A DNA stretch of 25,603 nt from SZUA-146 sp963922815 (GCA_963922815.1 CAWUKD010000037.1:1-25603), one strand, 5' to 3'. Positions 15,695-23,372 are shown, counted from the first letter of the stretch. Notes: a model not told the origin generated them from the sequence alone. A program made the numbers and translations.

Positions 15695-16998
15695 TAGCTG
15701 ATATATCCGAACAGGCGCGGCAAGAACAGGGACAGCGGCGACCAGAAGGTGGTAATCAGCATGACAGGCAGTGCGGCCAGTAGCACAAACCCGAACGCCG
15801 GGCGCGCAACCTCGGACATGCCCACGTTACAGATTCGGCAGCTCATGAACAGAATGGGCGCCATCGGCGGACTGTTGCAGCCAATCACTACGCTGGTGCC
15901 TACAATTGCGGCGAAGTGCACGGGGTCGACGCCGATGCTGGTCATAACTGGCAGCAACAGCGGGCTGACAATGGCGACAACGCTGACGTCGTCCATGATC
16001 ATACCCAGCAGTATCAGAAACAGATTGACCGCAAGAAGGATGAGGATTTTGGATTCAAGCGTCGCCAGCAGCAGTGCGGTGAGGTCCTGCGGAATGCGCT
16101 CGAGCGTGAAGATGCGACTGGCGACAAATGAAAAAACGAGAATGATCATGATCACACCGGTCGTGGTTGCGGCGTCAATCATGGCTTTCGCCAGGGTACG
16201 CAGGTTGAGTTCCCGATACAGGAACCACCCGACCGGTATGGCGTAAACGACAGCAATGGCGGCCGCTTCAGTCGGGGTGAAGACGCCGCCGTATATGCCG
16301 CCGAGAATTATGAAGGGCACCAGCAGCGCGGGTAGCGCGGCATAGCCCGTGGATCCAATCTCCTGAAGGCGCGACGCATCGGGTGCCGGCTCGGGGCCCA
16401 TGCTCGCATCGTAGTATTTACGGCGATACCAGGTGTTGAGCAGGCACAACCAGGCGATAAGCAGCACGGCCGGCCCGATCGTTGCCAGAAAGCAGGCTGC
16501 AACGGACTGGCGGGTCACTACGGCGTACAGAATCATGGTAATGCTGGGTGGTATCAATATGCCCAGCAGCGACGATACGCTGAGCAGCGCGGTGGTGTAC
16601 GCGCGATCGTAGCCATGCCGTTCCATGGGCTCGACCATGATCGTACCAATGGCTGCGACGGCTGCCGAAGCGGTGCCCGAGATCGCACCGAATATACCGC
16701 AGGCAACAATCAGCGAGTTTCCCATGCCGCTGCGGGAGCGGCCAATAATCGCCTCTACAAACCGGATCAGTCGGGTTGCCATACCGCCAGCCTGCATCAG
16801 ATAACCGGTCATGATAAATAGTGGCAATGCGATCAGGATCACCGAGTTGATCGACCAGAACCCGGTAGTCATGACAAAGGAAAAATTAATGTCGTAGCTG
16901 ATCACCAGAACGAGGGTCATTGCCGCAAATGAAAACACCACCGGCACGCCAATCATCATCAGGGCAACCACTGTGAGAATAGCGTATACAGCACCCAT
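15694..16998 (-). CDS. TRAP transporter large membrane subunit (DctM-type)
   Basis: This 434-residue protein has about 12-13 membrane helices, the usual size for DctM. The N-terminus MGAVYAILTVVALMMIGVP and the internal FGAISGTASAAVAAIGTIM and GVFTPTEAAAIAVVYA segments are characteristic of this subunit. It forms the sodium-coupled ion-transporting core of the tripartite ATP-independent periplasmic transporter. The start is placed at the ATG that shares a base with the small-subunit stop (TGATG). A longer open frame reaches 17331 but would overlap the small-subunit gene and adds a hydrophilic non-homologous N-terminus. Its stop overlaps the HyuA start by one base. Confidence 0.93.
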   Translation of the reverse strand: MGAVYAILTVVALMMIGVPVVFSFAAMTLVLVISYDINFSFVMTTGFWSINSVILIALPLFIMTGYLMQAGGMATRLIRFVEAIIGRSRSGMGNSLIVACGIFGAISGTASAAVAAIGTIMVEPMERHGYDRAYTTALLSVSSLLGILIPPSITMILYAVVTRQSVAACFLATIGPAVLLIAWLCLLNTWYRRKYYDASMGPEPAPDASRLQEIGSTGYAALPALLVPFIILGGIYGGVFTPTEAAAIAVVYAIPVGWFLYRELNLRTLAKAMIDAATTTGVIMIILVFSFVASRIFTLERIPQDLTALLLATLESKILILLAVNLFLILLGMIMDDVSVVAIVSPLLLPVMTSIGVDPVHFAAIVGTSVVIGCNSPPMAPILFMSCRICNVGMSEVARPAFGFVLLAALPVMLITTFWSPLSLFLPRLFGYIS

Positions 16999-17510
16999 CA
17001 GGCTGACAGCTCCGATCTGAGGTGCGACGCGTCCTGTATCACGTCGCGAAAACAGTAGAAAATGATGATCACGCTGCAAACAAACATGCTCGACTGTGCC
17101 ACGTACAATGGGATACGCAGTACGGCCGTGGACTGCTGTCGCTCGAAGCCCCAGGACATGAGGCTGAATGCCCAGAGTGAAAAGATGACGGCCAGTGCAA
17201 AGCTGATGAGCCCTGCCAGCAGGCGTATGCCGGCCAGTGTTTTCGGGTTCTTGATCAAAAACTGAATGAAGTCGCCGCGAAGATGGGTGCCTTCGCGGGA
17301 TGCCAGTGCCGCACCCATCATGTAGAGCCACATGACGCTGGTCAGTACAATTTCCTCGAGTCCCAGTAACGGCTGGCCAAGAAGTTCCCGGGAGACAATC
17401 CCGCCCACCATCAGGCCGGCAATCAATAGCGATAAGAAAACGACCAGTGGCCTGATCATCAGGCCAAGCGTGCGATCAACTATTCTGAAGAGATTTTGCA
17501 GCTCGGTCAT
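16998..17510 (-). CDS. TRAP transporter small membrane subunit (DctQ-type)
   Basis: This 170-residue protein has four predicted membrane helices. The DctQ-like pattern is visible: a polar/acidic segment (GLEEIVLTSVMWLYMMGAA) followed by ASREGTHLRGDFI, matching the usual Arg...His...Asp loop between helices 2 and 3. It pairs with the large subunit to form the membrane part of the transporter. The ATG at 17510 is chosen because it is 10 bases after the binding-protein stop and gives the normal length; the open frame extends further upstream into that gene. The ribosome binding site is weak (AAAGAA), so expression may depend on translation of the preceding gene. Confidence 0.9.
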   Translation of the reverse strand: MTELQNLFRIVDRTLGLMIRPLVVFLSLLIAGLMVGGIVSRELLGQPLLGLEEIVLTSVMWLYMMGAALASREGTHLRGDFIQFLIKNPKTLAGIRLLAGLISFALAVIFSLWAFSLMSWGFERQQSTAVLRIPLYVAQSSMFVCSVIIIFYCFRDVIQDASHLRSELSA

Positions 17511-17520
17511 TAAGGATTCT

Positions 17521-18603
17521 TTATTTAGTTGTTCTTGATTGGTCTGGCGCGGATGCGTTGCTGCGCACGACGTCCATGATGTCTTTGCCGAGGAGCTCTT
17601 CCGCCTGAGGCCAGACGATCCCTCTGACGCGTTCAACCCATCCCCGCATCTCTTCTTCTGAAGGCTCAAGATATTGCATGCCGTTGGCCTGTGCGATAGC
17701 GATCCATTTTTCGTCTTCGGCCCGGGCGTCCTTGAACTGTTTGGTGATGACGATTTCTGCCGTTGACTCAAAGATGTCTTTGTCGGCGTCTTTGAGGCTG
17801 TTCCAGGAGTCGTTATTCATGACCAGCGCGGCCGCTGAAAAATTGTGTTTGGTGTGAACGTAATAATTCAACAGGTCGCCGAAGTATTCGTAGTCCCAAT
17901 AAATCACATTGCTGGAATCTCCGTCGACAACACCGGTCTGCAACGAGGTATAGACCTCTGACCAGTCGATAGGTACCGCATCGAAGCCCATCGCCGCAAC
18001 GGATTGAGGCAAGGGGAAGATGGTGGGTGATCTCAGTTTAATGCCGGCGGTATTATCGACGCTGGTGGTGTAGCGGTCGGTCGTGGCAATGCCCCCAAAA
18101 CCTTCCGGGTAGGGCCCAAAGTATTTGAGTCCGTTTTCGGCGTAAATATCGGCTACCACTTTCGTCAACCAGCCGTCTCGGGCGTAGGCGTCCAGTGCGT
18201 CTTCCCAGCCTGTTGCCAGATAGGGCAGGAAGCTGACGCCCATGCGCTGATCATAGGCGGTTTGAGGCCACGCGATCACCATGTGCAGATTCCCTTTGAG
18301 CAGCTGGTCGAACACTTCCTGCTGGCCGCCGAGTTCGTTTTGGTAAAACACGTTGACCACGAGGCGGCCATTCGAGCGCTCTTTGATCAGATCAGACCAG
18401 AGGCGCATGGAGGCGCCGTGGGGAGAGTCATAGTCTCCGGATACTACGACGAGGTGAAACGTTCTTGTGCCGGCGGGATCTTCGGTGCGACCGTTCACGT
18501 CCGGTTGGCCTGTAACCTGATTGTTGACACCCGATTCATCTGTACCTTGCGCCGGCCACGTGGCAAGCATAAACAAAAGCGCAATAACGAATAGAGCACG
18601 CAT
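17521..18603 (-). CDS. TRAP transporter periplasmic substrate-binding protein (DctP-type)
   Basis: This 360-residue periplasmic binding protein captures the substrate for the TRAP membrane subunits encoded next. A signal peptide covers about residues 1-20. An unusual hydrophilic spacer (about 21-46) follows before the mature fold begins with FHLVVVSGDYDSPHG. The diagnostic Arg of TRAP binding proteins is R191 in GIKLRSP, which normally bonds a substrate carboxylate. The segment SEVYTSLQTGVVDG (about 215-228) is also typical. The conserved Arg suggests a carboxylate-containing ligand; with HyuA downstream, a cyclic amide acid such as 5-oxoproline or a hydantoin derivative is possible but unproven. 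It is the first gene of the operon, under a putative promoter at 18630-18658. Confidence 0.93.
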   Translation of the reverse strand: MRALFVIALLFMLATWPAQGTDESGVNNQVTGQPDVNGRTEDPAGTRTFHLVVVSGDYDSPHGASMRLWSDLIKERSNGRLVVNVFYQNELGGQQEVFDQLLKGNLHMVIAWPQTAYDQRMGVSFLPYLATGWEDALDAYARDGWLTKVVADIYAENGLKYFGPYPEGFGGIATTDRYTTSVDNTAGIKLRSPTIFPLPQSVAAMGFDAVPIDWSEVYTSLQTGVVDGDSSNVIYWDYEYFGDLLNYYVHTKHNFSAAALVMNNDSWNSLKDADKDIFESTAEIVITKQFKDARAEDEKWIAIAQANGMQYLEPSEEEMRGWVERVRGIVWPQAEELLGKDIMDVVRSNASAPDQSRTTK

Positions 18604-18629
18604 AGGTGATTCCAGTCGGAGACCGGCTG

Positions 18630-18658
18630 ATTATTCCAGTGCACTGTCGGTAAGGCAA
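18630..18658 (-). promoter_or_regulatory. Putative promoter of the TRAP/HyuA operon
   Basis: On the minus strand TTGCCT (complement of 18653-18658) and AATAAT (complement of 18630-18635) are 17 bases apart, a good sigma-70 arrangement. The transcript would begin about 20 bases before the DctP start. GACCG-type half-sites flank it at 18621 and 18662. Confidence 0.5.
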
Positions 18659-18699
18659 ATTGACCGGAGAAGGCCAGGTTCGGTCCGGTTGCAATGAAC

Positions 18700-18729
18700 A
18701 TGACCGAATCCGGTCAATCCGGGTACACT
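18700..18729 (+). promoter_or_regulatory. Possible promoter of the orphan gene
   Basis: ATGACC (18700-18705) and TACACT (18724-18729) are 18 bases apart. Transcription would begin about at the ATG at 18736, implying a leaderless message. This fits the lack of a Shine-Dalgarno sequence there. The -35 box is part of the palindrome. Confidence 0.35.
18701..18716. promoter_or_regulatory. 16-bp palindrome, candidate operator for the divergent genes
   Basis: TGACCG-AATC-CGGTCA is a perfect inverted repeat with 6-bp arms. It sits between the divergent DctP and orphan genes and overlaps the possible -35 region of the orphan gene. Further GACCG/CGGTC copies occur at 18662-18666 and 18681-18685 in alternating orientation, suggesting several bound dimers. 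No regulator gene is visible in the window. Confidence 0.5.
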
Positions 18730-18735
18730 GGCGTC

Positions 18736-19227
18736 ATGAATACATCGTTTCTGGATTTACCGCCGCGTGATTTGCTGATTGCCATTCACAACAATTTGAA
18801 TCAGCGATTTTTCGCCGACGACAAAATCGTATCAAAACGCCTGTTTCGATCGCTGGCGCACGGTACGGAAGCGCCGTTTATCGCCATTTCGACCGAAGAG
18901 GCCGGTGAAGTTCGTAGCGTGCTGCGACTCGATATGTCCGGGGTTACCGGCAAACTTAATTTCAGAATGTTTCGGGCGGCGCTTGCGGCCCATCTGTATC
19001 GGATTGATCAGGCGCTGGAAGCGGGCGACGACTGCAATGTGTTCGTGAACAAATCCGACAGCCGCAGCTTCATTTACAACCTGCCCGGGGTCACCAACGA
19101 CAACGGACACGTCAATGCGCTGGTGTCAGGTGTCGAGGTGGACGGACCCGGAACGTTTGTGGTGTATCTGATTTACCTGCCGGTCGAACTGGCCGAAGCG
19201 GCCAGCAATGACTCGAGTGTGGATTAG
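18736..19227 (+). CDS. Conserved-looking protein of unknown function
   Basis: This 163-residue soluble protein has no signal peptide and no membrane segment. I do not recognise a family. It begins MNTSFLDLPPRDLLIAIHNNLNQRFF, looks helical in the first 45 residues, has a middle LDMSGVTGKLNFRMFRAAL segment, and ends with beta-like stretches (NVFVNKSDSRSFIYNLPG, TFVVYLIYLPVEL) and an acidic tail. The frame extends upstream to an ATG at 18694. The shorter start is preferred because the longer one runs through the palindrome and the putative promoter. The composition is that of a real protein with normal codon use. It is divergent from the TRAP/HyuA operon and convergent with the MFS gene, so a role linked to the operon is possible but unsupported. 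Confidence 0.72.
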   Translation: MNTSFLDLPPRDLLIAIHNNLNQRFFADDKIVSKRLFRSLAHGTEAPFIAISTEEAGEVRSVLRLDMSGVTGKLNFRMFRAALAAHLYRIDQALEAGDDCNVFVNKSDSRSFIYNLPGVTNDNGHVNALVSGVEVDGPGTFVVYLIYLPVELAEAASNDSSVD

Positions 19228-19311
19228 CCTGCCGACGGTCACGGCGCTTTTCGTGCCGCGTTGACGTCGGACCCTCGTCGATAAATATTCGAACGGCGTT
19301 GCCGCAGGCTG

Positions 19312-20634
19312 TTACCCGTCTGACAGGCGGTCGTTGCGGGCCTGAGCCTCTGCCCAGTCCCTGGGCAGCGTCCTGGAGGCCCAGAAGAAGGCTGCGATCG
19401 ACACGGCGTAGGGCACCACAAGCGACGTTATTGCCAGGCGTAGCGCATGCACTTCGCCGTGTGTCTCGGTGAGCGCGGAACTGGCGAGTCCAACGTAGGT
19501 TGGTCCTCCACCAAGCGCTATGAGGTTCAGAATCAGGAAAAACAGTGCGGTGGACATGGCTCGCATATTGATTGGGGCGAGTGTCTGCGCCGCTGCAAAG
19601 CTGGGACCAAGGTAAACGCCGGCGCACAGCAGGTAAACCGTGATCAGGAAGAGGTGCAAATAAATGTTCTGCACCCAAAACGCGGCGATCAGGGCCGGTA
19701 CACCAATCAGCAGTACAGCTCCCGGCAGCCAGCCGTAAGCGCTGATGTTTTTTCGGGCAAGCCGCTCGGTAATCACGGCGCCAAAGTACGTACCGGCACC
19801 GTAGCCGACCAGGTGTACAAGGCCCAGCATTAACATGAGCCAGCGAAACTTGCCGTTACCCGAACCTGGCATGTACTCAGGCAGAAACCGGACAATGTAA
19901 TCCACGCCCCAGTTCGCCACGGCGTAGCCGCCAAAACTCACCCACGCGATGCCCATACACATGGCCCACCAGCTGGGTATTCTGGCGAGAGTTCTTACGG
20001 ATTCGCCGATACCCACCGGTTCCAGCACAATGTTGTGGCCTTCCATTTGGCCGCGCTTGGGTTCTCGCACTACGAGCGCGATCAGCAGGGCCAGGGCAAT
20101 GCCCGCGACGCCCAGTGAAATGAGCGTACCGCGCCAGCCGAGCGTTTCGACCAAGGCGCCTGCGAGAATGTAAGAGAACGCGATGCCGATCGGAATGCCC
20201 AGGGAATACACCCCGAGCGCACTGGCGCGCTGTTCTTTCGGATACAGGTCCGAAATGATCGAGTGCGAGGGAGGAGAGCCGCCCGCTTCTCCAATACCAA
20301 CGCCGGTTCTCGCAAGCAGCATGGTCAGAAAGCTGTTTGCCAGACCGGTAAGAGCGGTAAACAGGCTCCAGAAGAAGACAGAAACGCTGACGATCCTGGC
20401 GCGACTATAGCGGTCGGCCAGCCAGGCTACCGGTATGCCGACGGTGGTATAAAGCAGCGCAAAGCCGAAGCCCTTAAGGAGTCCCAGCTGCCAGTCCTCA
20501 AAACCCAGGTCGGCTTTAATGCTGGGCGACAGCGCGCCGAGTATCTGGCGGTCAACGAAGTTGAATACGTAAGCCAGAGTGAGTAACCAAAGTACCAGTG
20601 TGCGATTGCTGTTGGTTTTGTTGCTTTGGTTCAC
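19312..20634 (-). CDS. MFS transporter, Spinster-like
   Basis: This 440-residue inner-membrane protein has about 12 hydrophobic helices. TM1 carries the Spinster-type signature NFVDRQILGALSPSIKADLG (about 25-44). The loop 2-3 motif is AWLADRYSRARIV (about 69-81), and the GVGIGEAGGSPPSHSIISDLYP segment (about 111-132) is characteristic of the same subfamily. Bacterial members are poorly characterised; lipids, sugars or other small molecules have been proposed for relatives. The GTG start has GGAGAAG about 7-13 bases upstream. The gene follows fusA on the same strand but is isolated by the fusA terminator (20762-20788) and has its own promoter-like pair. Confidence 0.9.
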   Translation of the reverse strand: MNQSNKTNSNRTLVLWLLTLAYVFNFVDRQILGALSPSIKADLGFEDWQLGLLKGFGFALLYTTVGIPVAWLADRYSRARIVSVSVFFWSLFTALTGLANSFLTMLLARTGVGIGEAGGSPPSHSIISDLYPKEQRASALGVYSLGIPIGIAFSYILAGALVETLGWRGTLISLGVAGIALALLIALVVREPKRGQMEGHNIVLEPVGIGESVRTLARIPSWWAMCMGIAWVSFGGYAVANWGVDYIVRFLPEYMPGSGNGKFRWLMLMLGLVHLVGYGAGTYFGAVITERLARKNISAYGWLPGAVLLIGVPALIAAFWVQNIYLHLFLITVYLLCAGVYLGPSFAAAQTLAPINMRAMSTALFFLILNLIALGGGPTYVGLASSALTETHGEVHALRLAITSLVVPYAVSIAAFFWASRTLPRDWAEAQARNDRLSDG

Positions 20635-20712
20635 AGCGAGTCTTCTCCGTTATTATTTACTCGCTCACAAAGTCAGTAGCTGCAAACGACCTGTCTGATT
20701 CAAGACATCGTC

Positions 20713-20742
20713 ATCATACGCCGGGATTTGTTCTTACAGCAA
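20713..20742 (-). promoter_or_regulatory. Putative promoter of the Spinster-like MFS gene
   Basis: On the minus strand TTGCTG (complement of 20737-20742) and TATGAT (complement of 20713-20718) are 18 bases apart. They sit just after the fusA terminator and about 80 bases before the MFS start codon. Confidence 0.5.
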
Positions 20743-20761
20743 CCAGCCGGTTTTGAAGGGA

Positions 20762-20788
20762 ATAAAAAAAGCCCTCCGAAGAGGGCTT
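20762..20788 (-). terminator. Rho-independent terminator of fusA
   Basis: A perfect 8-bp stem (20769-20776 with 20781-20788) closes a 4-base loop that reads TTCG on the minus strand, flanked by C and G, the very stable UUCG tetraloop. A run of seven T follows on the minus strand. It lies 33 bases after the fusA stop. Confidence 0.93.
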
Positions 20789-20821
20789 AGTCGATCTTGC
20801 AAAGGTTATAAGGCGCGGCGC

Positions 20822-22906
20822 TTAGCTGGCAGCCTTACGATCCTGAGCTTCTTTGATCACAGCTTCAGCAACGTTGTTCGGGCACGGTGCATAGTGCGAG
20901 AACTCCATTGAGAACTGACCACGACCCGAGGTCATGGTACGCAGATGACCAATGTAGCCAAACATTTCACTCAAAGGCGCTTCAGCTTTCACCCGAACAC
21001 CCGTCGGACCGGTGTCCTGAGCCTTGATCATGCCGCGACGACGATTGAGATCGCCGATCACGTCACCAACATGGTCGTCAGGCGTAAACACGTCGACTTT
21101 CATGATGGGCTCAAGCAGCTGTGGAGCAGCTTTTGGAATCGTCTGGCGGTAAGCCGCACGCGATGCCAGCTCAAACGCCATGGCGGATGAGTCAACGGCG
21201 TGGAACGCACCGTCCAGCAGAGTCACTTTCACGTCGAGCAGCGGGTAGCCGGCCAACGTGCCTTCTTCCATGCTGGTCTGGAACGCTTTTTCAATCGCCG
21301 ACCAGTATTCACGCGGCACGTTACCACCGGTAACCTTTGATTCAAACTCATAGCCACTGTTGGTTTCGCCTGGCTCAACAACATAGTCGATTTTAGCGAA
21401 TTGACCCGAACCACCCGTTTGCTTCTTGTGGGTGTAAGAATCTTCAACACGCTGCGTAATGGTTTCGCGGTAGGCCACCTGAGGCTTGCCAACTTCCACT
21501 TCAACACCGTGCGTGCGCTTCAGAATGTCGACCTTAATGTCGAGGTGCAGCTCACCCATTCCAGCCAGAATGGTTTCACCAGACTCTTCGTCAGTGCTTA
21601 CGCGGAACGAGGGGTCTTCCTGAATCATCTTGTTAAGAGCAACCCCCATTTTCTCGGTGCCGGCCTTGTCTTTGGGGCTGATGGCAATCGAGATCACAGG
21701 ATCCGGGAATACCATCGGCTCAAGCGTTGCCGGGTTATCCGGATCACACAGCGTGTGTCCGGTGCGGGTGTTCTTCATACCCAGCAGCGCAATAATGTCG
21801 CCAGCCTGGGCTGAATCACGCTCTTCACGAGAGTCGGCGTGCATCTCAACAATACGACCAATACGCTCTGTCTTACCGGTGAAGGTGTTCAGAACGGTGT
21901 CGCCTTTCTTCAGCGTACCCGAGTACACTCGCGTAAAGGTCAGGGCGCCGTAACGGTCGTCCATAATCTTGAATGCGAGCGCGCGCAGAGGGCCATCGGC
22001 ATCGACAATGGCTTTGCCGCCAGTCTCGTTACCTTCCAGATCAACCTCTGGCTGCGGGTCAACTTCCATCGGGTTTGGCAGGTAATCAACAACCGCGTTG
22101 AGTACCAGCTGAACGCCTTTGTTCTTGAAGGCTGAACCACAGTAAGTCGGGAAGAAGTCCAGCGCGATGGTGCCCTTGCGGATGCACTTCTGGAGGTCTT
22201 CAATAGAAGGCTCTTCACCTTCCAGGTATTTCTCCATCAGGTCGTCATCCTGCTCGAGGGCCATTTCGACCATCTGCTCGCGGAAATCTTCAACTTTATC
22301 TGCGTATTCGGCAGGCACGTCGGTGACTTCATACGCGGTTGGATCGCCTGAGTCATCCCAGATGTAAGCCTTGCGCGTAAGCAGGTCAATGACGCCGTTG
22401 AAATCGTCTTCAATGCCCATAGGCAGCACCATCACGAGCGGGTTTGCACCCAGCACGTCACGTACCTGGTCGACAACCCGGTAGAAGTCAGCGCCCATAC
22501 GGTCGAGTTTGTTGACGAAAATGATTCGCGCCACTTCTGACTCGTTGGCGTAGCGCCAGTTGGTTTCAGACTGAGGCTCTACGCCACCTGAACCACAGAA
22601 GACACCCACACCACCGTCGAGCACTTTCAGTGAACGGTAAACTTCGATCGTGAAGTCGACGTGTCCTGGTGTGTCGATGATGTTGAGGCGGTGGCCGTCC
22701 CATTCGCAGGTCGTTGCTGCTGACTGAATCGTAATGCCGCGCTCTTGCTCCTGATCCATAAAGTCGGTGGTTGCAGCACCATCGTGCACCTCACCAATTT
22801 TGTGAATCTTGCCTGTTAATTTCAAAATGCGCTCCGTGGTGGTGGTCTTACCAGCGTCCACGTGGGCAAAAATTCCGATATTGCGGTACTTCGTTAGGTC
22901 AGTCAT
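20822..22906 (-). CDS. fusA: Translation elongation factor G, EF-G2 type
   Basis: This 694-residue GTPase catalyses ribosomal translocation, and classical EF-G also acts in ribosome recycling. G motifs are complete: AHVDAGKT (14-21), RGITI (56-60), DTPGH (78-82) and NKLD (132-135). Domains II-V follow, including the conserved GMGELHLDI segment and the C-terminal PLSEMFGYIGHLRTMTSGRGQFSMEFSHY. Several stretches (GKIHKIGEVHDG, VFCGSGGVEPQSETNWRYAN, YTHKKQTGGSGQFAKIDY) resemble the second EF-G (FusA2/FusB) of gammaproteobacteria rather than the str-operon FusA. No ribosomal protein or tuf gene is adjacent, which agrees. The Shine-Dalgarno sequence is weak (AGAGA). A promoter about 200 bases upstream leaves a long leader. 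The precise division of labour with FusA is unknown. Confidence 0.95.
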   Translation of the reverse strand: MTDLTKYRNIGIFAHVDAGKTTTTERILKLTGKIHKIGEVHDGAATTDFMDQEQERGITIQSAATTCEWDGHRLNIIDTPGHVDFTIEVYRSLKVLDGGVGVFCGSGGVEPQSETNWRYANESEVARIIFVNKLDRMGADFYRVVDQVRDVLGANPLVMVLPMGIEDDFNGVIDLLTRKAYIWDDSGDPTAYEVTDVPAEYADKVEDFREQMVEMALEQDDDLMEKYLEGEEPSIEDLQKCIRKGTIALDFFPTYCGSAFKNKGVQLVLNAVVDYLPNPMEVDPQPEVDLEGNETGGKAIVDADGPLRALAFKIMDDRYGALTFTRVYSGTLKKGDTVLNTFTGKTERIGRIVEMHADSREERDSAQAGDIIALLGMKNTRTGHTLCDPDNPATLEPMVFPDPVISIAISPKDKAGTEKMGVALNKMIQEDPSFRVSTDEESGETILAGMGELHLDIKVDILKRTHGVEVEVGKPQVAYRETITQRVEDSYTHKKQTGGSGQFAKIDYVVEPGETNSGYEFESKVTGGNVPREYWSAIEKAFQTSMEEGTLAGYPLLDVKVTLLDGAFHAVDSSAMAFELASRAAYRQTIPKAAPQLLEPIMKVDVFTPDDHVGDVIGDLNRRRGMIKAQDTGPTGVRVKAEAPLSEMFGYIGHLRTMTSGRGQFSMEFSHYAPCPNNVAEAVIKEAQDRKAAS

Positions 22907-23106
22907 AACAGTTCTCTGCGTATTCAGTTAAATGGTTCTCTATCCAGCCTGGTCAGTTTTGTGAAGGCCAAGTATTTTGCGTCGTCCAGCGTAAAAAGCC
23001 CATCTGCGGCAATACGGCCAGCGGATGAGCTGATTTGGGTGGCGAGTTGGAGTTAACCTCTTGAAAAATCAGGGTTAATCAAATTGCCTTTACAAACTGA
23101 GCGCGC

Positions 23107-23133
23107 ATAATAGCAGGGCAGGCGCGGTGTCAC
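23107..23133 (-). promoter_or_regulatory. Putative fusA promoter (extended -10)
   Basis: On the minus strand an extended -10 element TGC-TATTAT (complement of 23107-23115) is preceded by GTGACA (complement of 23128-23133) at a short 15-base spacing; the extended -10 can compensate for this. The message would start near 23100, about 190 bases before the fusA ATG. Confidence 0.5.
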
Positions 23134-23223
23134 CACACCCTCGCCCCAAAAAGCGGAAAATAATCACCGTAAAATGCCTGAAAATGGCTGTTTCGGGGCG
23201 AATTCACAAGATTTTCGGGATCG

Positions 23224-23236
23224 GTTCCTGAGGAAC
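23224..23236. promoter_or_regulatory. 13-bp dyad upstream of the RND efflux promoter
   Basis: GTTCCT-G-AGGAAC is a perfect inverted repeat with 6-bp arms, about 30 bases upstream of the -35 region of the RND promoter. This is a position suited to an activator, though binding by any protein is inferred. Confidence 0.35.
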
Positions 23237-23266
23237 AGCCGGCGGCCTGCGCGCCAATAACAAAGG

Positions 23267-23295
23267 TGTGCAAGCGAACCGCGACCCCGTATAAT
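23267..23295 (+). promoter_or_regulatory. Putative promoter of the RND efflux genes
   Basis: A consensus TATAAT (23290-23295) follows a poor -35 (TGTGCA, 23267-23272) at 17 bases. The leader to the adaptor ATG would be about 70 bases. The weak -35 suggests dependence on an activator. Confidence 0.5.
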
Positions 23296-23372
23296 TGTCG
23301 CACCGCATCAGGATAATGGGCACATTCTCCAGTACCTGAGGTCAAAACGGTGCACTTTCTCCACAGGAATCG

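Larger units (their letters stand above)
22907..23372. other. 466-bp divergent control region between fusA and the RND efflux genes
   Basis: This region holds a fusA promoter (23107-23133), a leader of about 190 bases, and the promoter of the RND genes (23267-23295). Inverted repeats in it are TTAACC/GGTTAA (23052-23057 and 23073-23078) in the fusA leader, GGTGT-N4-ACACC (23126-23139), TCGCCCC/GGGGCGA (23141-23147 and 23195-23201) and GTTCCT-G-AGGAAC (23224-23236). I see no convincing protein-coding or RNA gene. Confidence 0.55.

Noticed and set aside
15694..17331. A 545-codon open frame as a longer TRAP large subunit
   Set aside because: The extra 111 N-terminal residues overlap the DctQ gene and are hydrophilic and unlike DctM. 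The ATG at 16998 gives the normal size and a coupled junction.
16998..17771. A 257-codon open frame as a longer TRAP small subunit
   Set aside because: The first 87 residues lie antisense-like and low in complexity inside the DctP gene in another frame. The ATG at 17510 gives a normal DctQ.
18694..18735. Upstream start for the orphan gene
   Set aside because: It would place 14 codons across the palindrome and the probable promoter, with no ribosome binding site.
19228..19311. Inverted repeats between the orphan gene and the MFS gene as a bidirectional terminator
   Set aside because: AGCCTGC/GCAGGCT arms are about 70 bases apart and the inner hairpin lacks a T tract on either strand. Evidence is too weak.
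20822..22906. Open frames opposite to fusA (several of 60-140 codons)
   Set aside because: They are shadows of a strongly conserved gene, with no ribosome binding sites or recognisable products.
23130..23345. A 71-codon minus-strand frame in the fusA upstream region
   Set aside because: Composition is unlike a protein, it would run into the fusA promoter, and no ribosome binding site or family resemblance is seen.
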